Below are positions 7,559 to 13,534 of a stretch of 18,117 bases of DNA, piece after piece (the stretch's first letter is position 1; each line of letters opens with the position of its first letter). Location: NCBI GenBank assembly GCA_937951875.1, contig CALGAN010000036.1:1-18117 (forward strand), written 5' to 3'. A model generated the notes under the pieces. That model ran no database searches and was not told where the DNA came from. It was given only the letters and a program-made list of their open reading frames with translations. The DNA is from an uncultured Alkalilimnicola sp. (GTDB lineage Bacteria > Pseudomonadota > Gammaproteobacteria > Nitrococcales > AK92). Both the position numbers and the translations under genes were made by a program.

Positions 7559-7590
7559 CGCACGGGCGGGGCGAGCCGCCCCGCCGTGCG
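7559..7590. terminator. GC-rich hairpin after the Nudix gene, between convergent genes
   Basis: CGCACGG (7559-7565) pairs with CCGTGCG (7584-7590), and CGGGGC (7567-7572) with GCCCCG (7578-7583). One G is bulged and the loop is 5 nt. It begins 5 nt after the Nudix stop and faces the convergent crotonase stop at 7686. No T-run follows on either strand, so a bidirectional terminator is an inference from position and stability. Confidence 0.55.
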
Positions 7591-7685
7591 CCGTCGCCGG
7601 CATGAGACTGGATGCCGCGTAAGGCTCCCGGCCGCGGAGGAGTGCGGCAGGGAGGGGACGCTACCTCGCGCGGCACCCAAAACCG

Positions 7686-8489
7686 CTAGCGAAAGTTAGG
7701 CTTGCGTTTCTCCAGGAAGGCGCGCACGCCTTCCCGGAAGCTGTCCTTGTCGATCAGCACCTGCTGCCGCGCCGCCTCGTATTCGAGCTGCGCGGTGAGG
7801 TCGCTGCGGTCGGCGACGGCGAAAGCGCGGCGCACCTCCAGCGCCGCGTGCGCCGGCGCCTGGGCTAGACGCTCGGCCAGCGCCCGCGCCTGCCCCATCA
7901 GGGCGTCGTCGTCGACGCACTCCCAGATCAACCCCCAAGCCGCGGCGCGCTCGGCCGGCAGCCGGTCGCCGAGCAGCGCCAGCCCCATGCTGCGGGCGCG
8001 GCCGATCAGCCGCGGCAGCATCCAGGTGGCGCCCAGATCGGGGACGATGCCGAGATTCGGCATGAACGACAGCAGGAAGTAGGCGGAGCGGCCGGCCAGC
8101 ACGATATCGGCGGCCAGCGCCAGGCTCACACCCGCGCCGGCGGCGGCGCCGTTGACCGCCGCCACCACGGGCACGGGGAGCTGCTGGAGATCCTCAATGA
8201 TCGGATTGGTCAGCTCGCGCATCATCCGCGCCGCGCCCTGGCCGAGCGTTTCGCCCTCGCCGACGCTGGCCATGCCGCTGAGATCGGCGCCGGAGCAGAA
8301 AGCGCGGCCGCTGCCGGTCAGGATCAGGGCCCGCGCCTCGCCGGTCTCGGCCTGCGCCGCCACCGCTGCCAAGGCATGTCGCAATTCCTGCTGCAAGGGG
8401 ATGGACAGCGCGTTCATGTTCGCCGGCTGCGCGAGCGTGATCACGGCGATGCCGTCGGCGATCTCGAGGCGGATCTTCTGGTAGTTCAT
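7686..8489 (-). CDS. Enoyl-CoA hydratase/isomerase (crotonase), PaaG-like
   Basis: The 267-residue protein is a crotonase: ALILTGSGRAFCSGADL (54-70) and NGAAAGAGVSLALAADIVLA (113-132) form the oxyanion hole. The catalytic region is GIVPDLGATWMLPRLIG, with Asp151 where hydratases keep the second Glu and Ala/Gly near the first. The Asp-only arrangement, LALLGDRLPAERAAAWGLIW and the FLEKRKPNF tail are typical of PaaG-type ring-epoxide/enoyl-CoA isomerases. Isomerisation of a double bond in an acyl-CoA is therefore more likely than plain hydration; the substrate is unknown. ATG 8489 is preferred to the upstream start at 8549 because AGGAAGG precedes it by about 8 nt and the fold begins there. It is divergent from the nitroreductase-family gene and stands alone. 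Confidence 0.92.
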   Translation of the reverse strand: MNYQKIRLEIADGIAVITLAQPANMNALSIPLQQELRHALAAVAAQAETGEARALILTGSGRAFCSGADLSGMASVGEGETLGQGAARMMRELTNPIIEDLQQLPVPVVAAVNGAAAGAGVSLALAADIVLAGRSAYFLLSFMPNLGIVPDLGATWMLPRLIGRARSMGLALLGDRLPAERAAAWGLIWECVDDDALMGQARALAERLAQAPAHAALEVRRAFAVADRSDLTAQLEYEAARQQVLIDKDSFREGVRAFLEKRKPNFR

Positions 8490-8577
8490 GGCAAAACCTT
8501 CCTGTTGCCCAACGCTGGCCGGCACTCTAACGCGGGCAGCCAGCGCCATACAGCCGCCCCTCCATCCAGCGTAGATG

Positions 8578-8618
8578 GCCCGGCGCGGCAGGCCAGGATC
8601 GAGCCCGCCGCGCCGGGC
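8578..8618. repeat. Perfect 12-bp inverted repeat in the crotonase/nitroreductase divergent region
   Basis: GCCCGGCGCGGC (8578-8589) and GCCGCGCCGGGC (8607-8618) are exact reverse complements around a 17-nt spacer. It lies 89 bp from the crotonase start and 162 bp from the nitroreductase start. It could be an operator for a dimeric regulator or an mRNA hairpin. I see no convincing promoter in the rest of the 290-bp region. Confidence 0.6.
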
Positions 8619-8779
8619 GACGCGGAGGCGATCGCCCCCACATCCCCCTCCCCGCTGCAGTATCCTGATCTTCCGCGGCGGCCGCTTCGTCGGAACCGAC
8701 GATTGTCACGCGCGAGCCGCCGCTCCAAACATGACACCCGCGATTCACACACGACCAACCGATCGGGACATCGTTAACC

Positions 8780-9466
8780 ATGACTGCCACCCGCATGAGC
8801 GTCACCGAGGCGGTGCTTTCGCGCCAATCGGTGCGGGCCTTTCTCGATACCCCCGTGGACGGCGAGCTGATCCGGCGCATTCTCCAGACCGCGGCGCGCG
8901 CGCCCTCCGGCGGCAATCTGCAGCCGTGGCACATCTATGTGGTAGGTAACGAGGAGCTGGAGAAGCTCAAGGCGATCATGCGGGTCCGGGTCGAGGAAGC
9001 GCCGGACGGCGAACCGACCGAGTACGACATCTACCCGCCCAAGCTGTGGTCGCCGTACCGCGAGCGCCGCTTCCAGGTCGGCGAGGACATGTACCGCCTG
9101 CTCGACATCCCGCGCGAGGACAGGCTGGCCAGGCGGCGCTGGTTCGCTCGCAACTATCAGTTCTTCGGTGCGCCGCTGGCGCTGTTCTGCTACGTCGACC
9201 GGGGCATGGGCCGGCCGCAGTGGGCGGACCTGGGCATCTTCCTGCAGACGGTGATGCTGCTGCTGCGCGAAGCGGGACTCGACAGCTGCCCGCAGGAGGC
9301 ATGGTCGGTCTATCACGAGACCGTCAGCCGCTTCCTCGGCACGCCGCCCGAGCTGATGCTGTTCTGCGGCATGGCGATCGGCTACCGCGATCCGGATCAC
9401 CCGGTCAACCAACTGGTGACGCAGCGGGCGCCGCTGGAGGAGTTCGCGCAGTTTCGCGGGATCTGA
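8780..9466 (+). CDS. Nitroreductase-family FMN oxidoreductase
   Basis: The 228-residue protein has the family opening VLSRQSVRAFLDTPV (12-26), with Arg15 and Arg19 positioned for the FMN phosphate. ARAPSGGNLQPWHIYVV (39-55) follows, and a late ADLGIFLQTVMLLLREAGLDSCPQ segment packs on the flavin. FCGMAIGYRDPDHPVN is the usual C-terminal strand and loop. Members use NAD(P)H to reduce nitroaromatics, quinones or enones, and some have other flavin chemistry. Placed among acyl-CoA genes, reduction of an enone or double bond in a catabolic intermediate is possible, but this is inference. ATG 8780 is used; ATG 8795 (residue 6) is an alternative, and neither has a strong ribosome-binding site. A very strong terminator follows 20 nt after the stop. 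Confidence 0.88.
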   Translation: MTATRMSVTEAVLSRQSVRAFLDTPVDGELIRRILQTAARAPSGGNLQPWHIYVVGNEELEKLKAIMRVRVEEAPDGEPTEYDIYPPKLWSPYRERRFQVGEDMYRLLDIPREDRLARRRWFARNYQFFGAPLALFCYVDRGMGRPQWADLGIFLQTVMLLLREAGLDSCPQEAWSVYHETVSRFLGTPPELMLFCGMAIGYRDPDHPVNQLVTQRAPLEEFAQFRGI

Positions 9467-9486
9467 GCCGCGACGGCGCGACGCAC

Positions 9487-9529
9487 GAACGAAGCCCCTC
9501 TTCCGCGCCGCGGAAGAGGGGCTTCGTTC
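9487..9529 (+). terminator. Intrinsic terminator with a perfect 20-bp stem
   Basis: Bases 9487-9506 are the exact reverse complement of 9510-9529, leaving a 3-nt GCC loop. TTT follows the stem on the plus strand, as expected for a Rho-independent terminator of the nitroreductase gene (stop at 9466). On the minus strand it lies 9 nt past the stop of the kinase gene (9538), so it probably ends both convergent transcripts. Confidence 0.85.
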
Positions 9530-9537
9530 TTTCGGGC

Positions 9538-10584
9538 TTACGCCGACTTGCTCTGGGCCAGCTTCCAGCCCTGCTCGGCGATGATCTTCACGTAACCGCC
9601 CACCAGATGGGCGTTGGCGTTGCTGGCGTTGCCCTGCAGCGCGCGGGCGTACACGCCCTGGGTGATGGCCGCCGAGCGGAACAGCGAGAACGCCAGGAAG
9701 AAGTTCCAGTGCGGGATGTCCTCGCGCCCGGCCTCGCGGCAGTAGCTGCGCAGGAAGCTCGCCTCGTCGGGAATGCCCTGGGCGGCGATGTCGATGCCGA
9801 TGAAGCCGCGGATCTGCGGCGGCATGTGATACGGCAGGCAGCAGTAGGCCAAGTCGGCCAGCGGATGCCCCAGCGTCGACAGCTCCCAGTCGAGCACCGC
9901 CACCACCTCCGGACGCTCGGGGTGGAACATGGCGTTGCCCAGCCGGTAGTCGCCGTGGGCGATGCTGGTTTCCTCGATCGCCGGGATGTTCTCCGGCAGC
10001 CAGGCCATGAGCTTCTCCATGGCCGGAAGATCGTCGGTGCGCGAGGCCTGGTACTGCTTGGTCCAGCGGCTGATCTGGCGGGCGATGTAGCCCTCCGGGC
10101 GACCGAAGTCCTCCAGCCCCGCCGCCCGCCAGTCGACCCGGTGCAGCCGCGCCAGGGTGCGCGCCAGCGCGTCGAAGATCGGCGCGCGCTCCTCGCGCGC
10201 GAGTTCCGGCAGCAAGGTATCGCCGAACACCCGGCCTTCGACGAAATCCATGACGTAGAACGCCGTGCCGATGATCGACTCGTCCTCGCACAGCAGGCGC
10301 ACGTTCGGCACCGGCACGTCGGTATCGCGCAGCGCCGCCATGATGCGGTACTCGCGCTCGATCTGGTGCGCCGACGGCAGCAGCTTCCCAGGCGGCTTCT
10401 TGCGCAGCACGTAGCGGCGGCCGCCCATCTCCAGCAGGAAGGTCGGGTTGGACTGCCCGCCCTGGAATTGTTTGATGCGAAGGTCGCCGCCGCCGTCCAG
10501 GCGGCCCGCCAGATAGGCGGCCAGCTTGCCCTCGTCGAAGCGATGGGCCGGCAGCACATCGACCAGAATCGGCGCATCAGCCAT
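9538..10584 (-). CDS. ACAD10/11-type phosphotransferase (APH fold), putative hydroxyacyl-CoA kinase
   Basis: The 348-residue protein has the aminoglycoside-phosphotransferase kinase fold. FQGGQSNPTFLLE (40-52) is the nucleotide loop, YVLRKKPPGKLLPSAH (58-73) holds the ATP-binding Lys, and HGDYRLGN (210-217) the catalytic loop with Asp212 and Asn217. LDWE (231-234) gives the metal-binding Asp232. The PPGKLLPSAH stretch and STLGHPLADLAY match the kinase domains fused to acyl-CoA dehydrogenases in ACAD10/11 and the standalone LvaA of Pseudomonas. Those phosphorylate 4-hydroxyacyl-CoAs so the hydroxyl can be eliminated. An antibiotic-resistance role is unlikely. ATG 10584 has AAGGGG about 8 nt upstream. 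It is the last gene of the SDR-crotonase-kinase operon, 96 nt after the crotonase stop, a gap that contains an 11-bp inverted repeat. Confidence 0.9.
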   Translation of the reverse strand: MADAPILVDVLPAHRFDEGKLAAYLAGRLDGGGDLRIKQFQGGQSNPTFLLEMGGRRYVLRKKPPGKLLPSAHQIEREYRIMAALRDTDVPVPNVRLLCEDESIIGTAFYVMDFVEGRVFGDTLLPELAREERAPIFDALARTLARLHRVDWRAAGLEDFGRPEGYIARQISRWTKQYQASRTDDLPAMEKLMAWLPENIPAIEETSIAHGDYRLGNAMFHPERPEVVAVLDWELSTLGHPLADLAYCCLPYHMPPQIRGFIGIDIAAQGIPDEASFLRSYCREAGREDIPHWNFFLAFSLFRSAAITQGVYARALQGNASNANAHLVGGYVKIIAEQGWKLAQSKSA

Positions 10585-10610
10585 TAAAACTACCCCTTGC
10601 TCGTCATGGA

Positions 10611-10652
10611 GCGGCCGGTACCGGCGGGCTATCCGCGTCCCGTACCGGCCGC
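10611..10652. repeat. Intercistronic perfect 11-bp inverted repeat
   Basis: GCGGCCGGTAC (10611-10621) and GTACCGGCCGC (10642-10652) are exact reverse complements around 20 nt. The repeat lies in the 96-nt gap between the crotonase stop and the kinase start, just upstream of the kinase ribosome-binding site. It could tune processing or translation of the kinase message. Confidence 0.6.
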
Positions 10653-10680
10653 AGGTTCTTGTGCGTTGGCGAAATCCCGT

Positions 10681-11493
10681 TCAGCGACCGGTGAAGTTGG
10701 GCTTGCGCTTCTCCACGAAGTGCGCGACACCTTCCTTGAAGTCCTCGCTGTCGAACGATTTCACCATTTCCTCATCGGCTATCCGCCACGCCTCGGCCAG
10801 GCTCTGGAACATGCCCTCGAACACCTGGCGCTTCATCACGCCTATCGAGCGCGGCGAAGACAGCGTGACCAGCTCGATCGTCCGCCGCCGCACCTCGTCG
10901 AGGAACCCTTCCGCCGGCAGCGACCGCACCAGCCCCATGCGCTCCAGCTCCGCGGTCTCGACCGTGCGGGCCGAGTACAATAGATCCAGCGCGTTCATGG
11001 TGCCGATCAGACGCGGCAGCATCCAGGAAATGCCGTGCTCGGCGATCAGGCCACGGCGGGCGAACGCCGTGGTCAGTTTAGCGTTGTCCGCCATGTAACG
11101 CAGGTCGCAGAACAGCGCCATGCACACGCCGATGCCGGCGATCGGGCCGTTGATGGCGGCGACGATCGGCTTGGGCACGCGCAGCAGGTAGCTGAACTTC
11201 TGCGCGAAGTTCGGATCGGTCTCGGACTCCCGTGTCTCCTCCTCGGCCTGGCCGCCGCCGCGTTGGCCGTCGGCGGCGCTCTGCAGCAGGCTCATGTCGG
11301 CCCCGGCGCAGAAGCCGCGGCCGGCGCCGGTGATGATGATGGCCCGCACCTTGTCGTCGGCGGCGGCGCTGGCGATGGCGTGGCGCACCTCGCGCTCCAT
11401 CGTGCCGGTCCAGGCGTTGAGTCGCTCCGGCCGGTTCAGGGTGATGGTCGCGACGTAGTCGGCGACCGTGTAGAGAATCTCCTGGTACTGCAT
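10681..11493 (-). CDS. Enoyl-CoA hydratase/isomerase (crotonase)
   Basis: The 270-residue crotonase shows AIIITGAGRGFCAGADM (51-67) and NGPIAGIGVCMALFCDLRY (115-133) for the oxyanion hole. GLIAEHGISWMLPRLIG (148-164) has Glu152 at the place of the second catalytic Glu of hydratases; the first is replaced by Ala. A Gly/Glu-rich insertion at about 71-95 before the substrate helix is longer than usual. Hydration or isomerisation of an enoyl-CoA is expected. Two ATGs compete: 11502 lies directly on the GAGG sequence, while 11493 has it 9 nt upstream and gives the usual start (MQYQEIL), so 11493 is chosen. It lies 36 nt after the SDR stop and before the kinase, in one operon. Its active site differs from that of the crotonase at 7686-8489, so the two are not simple duplicates. 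Confidence 0.92.
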   Translation of the reverse strand: MQYQEILYTVADYVATITLNRPERLNAWTGTMEREVRHAIASAAADDKVRAIIITGAGRGFCAGADMSLLQSAADGQRGGGQAEEETRESETDPNFAQKFSYLLRVPKPIVAAINGPIAGIGVCMALFCDLRYMADNAKLTTAFARRGLIAEHGISWMLPRLIGTMNALDLLYSARTVETAELERMGLVRSLPAEGFLDEVRRRTIELVTLSSPRSIGVMKRQVFEGMFQSLAEAWRIADEEMVKSFDSEDFKEGVAHFVEKRKPNFTGR

Positions 11494-11529
11494 GAGCCGC
11501 ATCCTCGTTGATGTTCCGTGCCGGCGGCC

Positions 11530-12309
11530 TCAGGCCTCGCCGCCGATGGTGGCACCGCCGTCGACCACGATGGTGGTGCCAGTGATGAAGCGGCCGGCCG
11601 GCGACGCCAGCAGCAGCGCCGCGCCGGCGATGTCCTCGGGCTCGCCGATGGTGTTCAGGGGGCTGCTGGCGAGCGCCTTGCGCAGGGTCTCGGGGTTATC
11701 CCACAGCGCCTTGGCGAAATCGGTCTTCACCAGCCCCGGCGCGATGCAGTTGACGCGGATGCCCTGCTTGCCCCACTCCAGCGCCAGGTTGCGGGCCAGC
11801 TGGATGTCGGCGGCCTTGGAGATGGCGTAGGCGCCGAGCATGCGCGAGCCGGTCATGCCGGCGATGGAGCTGATGATCACGATCGAACCGCCGCCGCGTT
11901 CGGCCATGCCCGGCGCCACCCGATTCACCAGCCAGACGTTGGAGCGGATGTTGACGTCCAGAACCTTCGCGAACGCCTCGTCCGGGATGGTCGCCATCGG
12001 CCCGTAGTACGGATTGACCGCGGCGTTGCATACCAGGATATCGACCGCGCCGTAGACCTTCTCGGTCTCGTCCACCAGGCGCTCGATCTGCGCCTTGTCG
12101 GAGATGTTGCAGCCGATGGCGATCGCCTCCCGGCCGCGGGCGCGGATCTCGTCGACCACCGCCTGGCAGGCGTCGACCTTGCGGCTGGTGACCACCACCC
12201 GCGCCCCGGCCTCGGCGAACAGCAGCGCGATGGCGCGGCCGATGCCGCGCGAGGAACCGGTAATGAGCGCGGTCTTGCCGGACAAATCGAAGGCTTTCAG
12301 CGCAGACAT
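11530..12309 (-). CDS. Short-chain dehydrogenase/reductase, DHRS4-like
   Basis: The 259-residue protein is a classical SDR. The NAD(P)-binding TGSSRGIG is at 18-25 and the NAAV motif at 95-98. The catalytic residues are Asn120, Ser148 (IISSIAG), Tyr161 and Lys165 (YAISK). SRK (42-44) after the second strand suggests NADP(H) preference. NAAVNPYYGP, RVNCIAPGLVKTDFAKALW and GEPEDIAGAALLLAS recall DHRS4-type carbonyl/retinal reductases. In this operon, oxidation of a 3-hydroxyacyl-CoA or reduction of a ketone intermediate is plausible. ATG 12309 has GAGAGGA 8 nt upstream. It is the first gene of the operon with the crotonase and kinase. A good promoter lies about 138-167 bp upstream, in the region shared with the divergent GntR gene. 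Confidence 0.92.
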   Translation of the reverse strand: MSALKAFDLSGKTALITGSSRGIGRAIALLFAEAGARVVVTSRKVDACQAVVDEIRARGREAIAIGCNISDKAQIERLVDETEKVYGAVDILVCNAAVNPYYGPMATIPDEAFAKVLDVNIRSNVWLVNRVAPGMAERGGGSIVIISSIAGMTGSRMLGAYAISKAADIQLARNLALEWGKQGIRVNCIAPGLVKTDFAKALWDNPETLRKALASSPLNTIGEPEDIAGAALLLASPAGRFITGTTIVVDGGATIGGEA

Positions 12310-12439
12310 CGTGAGTCCTCTCGTTATTTTTCGCAGATGCCGGGGACGGTGCGGCGGGCAGCCGCCAGCTGGCGACGGCCGCGCGGCGGGGCGTGGCGAA
12401 CGCCCGGACGACGGGACGCAATCATTCGACGCTTGTTTC

Positions 12440-12477
12440 TTAATTTTTTATAAAACACATAATATAGAACGGTCAAG
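12440..12477 (-). promoter_or_regulatory. Promoter of the SDR operon with AT-rich element (copy A)
   Basis: Read on the minus strand, TTGACC (12471-12476) and TATAAA (12447-12452) are separated by 18 bp, a good sigma-70 promoter for the SDR operon. On the plus strand CATAAT (12458-12463) could serve as the -10 of the GntR gene. The element contains the palindrome TTTTATAAAA (12446-12455). It aligns without gaps to 17368-17405, including AATTTTTTATA identical in both, so an operator overlapping the promoter is likely. Confidence 0.75.
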
Positions 12478-12591
12478 CAAGCCCACCGGGACGGAATTCC
12501 CCATTCGGCGCCGTTCATTCAGTAGAATCTGGGCGGCGATCGCGCGAGCGCCAGGGCGGATTCGAATGCAAAAAAGAGGCTTTTCGTTGAC

Positions 12592-13284
12592 ATGACCACC
12601 GAACGGGCCAGCGGTCTGACGACCGACAGTCTCACCATCCAGGCGTACCGCCATTTCCGGCAAGCGCTGATGAGCGGTCGCTACCGCCCCGGTGAGAAGA
12701 TCAAGCTCAAAGACGTGTCCGAGGAGCTGGGCATCAGCCCCACGCCCATCCGGGAAGCGCTGGGGCGGCTGGTGTCCCAGCGCATCCTCTCGCAGATCGA
12801 CCGGCGCTCGGTGTGCGTGCCGATCCTGCAGCCGGAGCAATACAAGGAAATCCGCGACCTGCGCTGGATGCTGGAAGGCGAGGCGGCGGCGCGCGCCGCG
12901 CAGCTGGCCTCCCCCGAGGACATCGCCTACATGCGCGAGATCCACGAGCGCATGTGCGAGGCGCGCGACCGCGGCGACTCGGCGGCGATGATGGCGGAGA
13001 ACTCGCGCTTCCATCAAAGCCTGGGCGACATCGCCCAGATGCCGATCCTGGCCGACATCGTCCGCAATCTCTGGCTGCAGTGCGGCCCGATGATGAACGC
13101 CTTCAAGGCCCGCCCGTCGTCCAAGCCGGGCCGCCGGCACCCGCACCTCGACGTGCTGCGCGGCCTGGAGACACGCGACAGCGAGCTGGCCAGGCGCAGC
13201 ATCCAGGCCGACATCATGGCGGCCTCCGACCACATCCTGCGCTATCTGGAACAGCAGCGGGCGGAAAACGACGCCAAGGGCTGA
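12592..13284 (+). CDS. GntR-family transcriptional regulator, FCD subfamily
   Basis: The 230-residue protein has an N-terminal winged helix (about 12-78) with the recognition region LKDVSEELGISPTPIREALGRLV (39-61). A helical FCD ligand domain (about 85-218) follows. FCD proteins bind an organic acid or acyl ligand, often with a metal, and usually repress nearby catabolic operons until the ligand arrives. Potential metal ligands are Asn137, His141 and His185; the last usual His appears to be Asp207. The gene is divergent from the SDR operon and its start is about 115 bp from the AT-rich element, so control of itself and of that operon is likely. ATG 12592 has AGAGG 12 nt upstream, a long spacing. 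A nine-codon frame (12566-12595) overlaps the start as ATGA. Confidence 0.92.
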   Translation: MTTERASGLTTDSLTIQAYRHFRQALMSGRYRPGEKIKLKDVSEELGISPTPIREALGRLVSQRILSQIDRRSVCVPILQPEQYKEIRDLRWMLEGEAAARAAQLASPEDIAYMREIHERMCEARDRGDSAAMMAENSRFHQSLGDIAQMPILADIVRNLWLQCGPMMNAFKARPSSKPGRRHPHLDVLRGLETRDSELARRSIQADIMAASDHILRYLEQQRAENDAKG

Positions 13285-13337
13285 AACGCTCCCGCCGCTC
13301 GCCGGCCCTTAAAAGCGCCCTCGGGAAGAATAAAGAG

Positions 13338-13380
13338 CGGGGCGGAAACCGTAAGCCCGACGGAGCCGGTTTCCGCCCCG
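13338..13380. terminator. 14-bp hairpin between the convergent GntR and binding-protein genes
   Basis: CGGGGCGGAAACCG (13338-13351) and CGGTTTCCGCCCCG (13367-13380) are exact reverse complements around 15 nt. On the minus strand the stem is followed by CTCTTTATTCTT, so it probably terminates the binding-protein transcript. It lies 54 nt past the GntR stop and may end that message too. Confidence 0.75.
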
Positions 13381-13421
13381 AAGCGTCGCGCCAGATTGGC
13401 GGACGGTTGACGGACCTTTGC

Positions 13422-13508
13422 GCCCGCCGCCGCGGCGGGCAAGCTGCGGCTTCGGCGATAGCGACGAAGCCCTTTCTCCCTCCCCTCCCCCGACACCGGG
13501 AGAGGAGA
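13422..13508. repeat. Cluster of short inverted repeats, possibly REP-like
   Basis: GCCCGCCG/CGGCGGGC (13422-13429/13433-13440) and GCTTCG/CGAAGC (13449-13454/13465-13470) are followed by a C-rich run pairing weakly with GGGAG (13498-13502). The layout recalls dispersed extragenic palindromes of proteobacteria, but a single copy in the window cannot prove this. It lies just past the binding-protein stop. Confidence 0.35.
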
Positions 13509-13534
13509 CGGAATTACACGTTCTCGAACGCCGC

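Noticed and set aside
9538..10584. Aminoglycoside resistance gene
   Set aside because: The fold is shared, but the signature motifs and operon point to the ACAD10/11-type acyl-CoA kinases.
9046..10587. Plus-strand open frame of 513 codons
   Set aside because: It overlaps the nitroreductase gene in another frame and is antisense to the kinase, and passes through the terminator palindrome.
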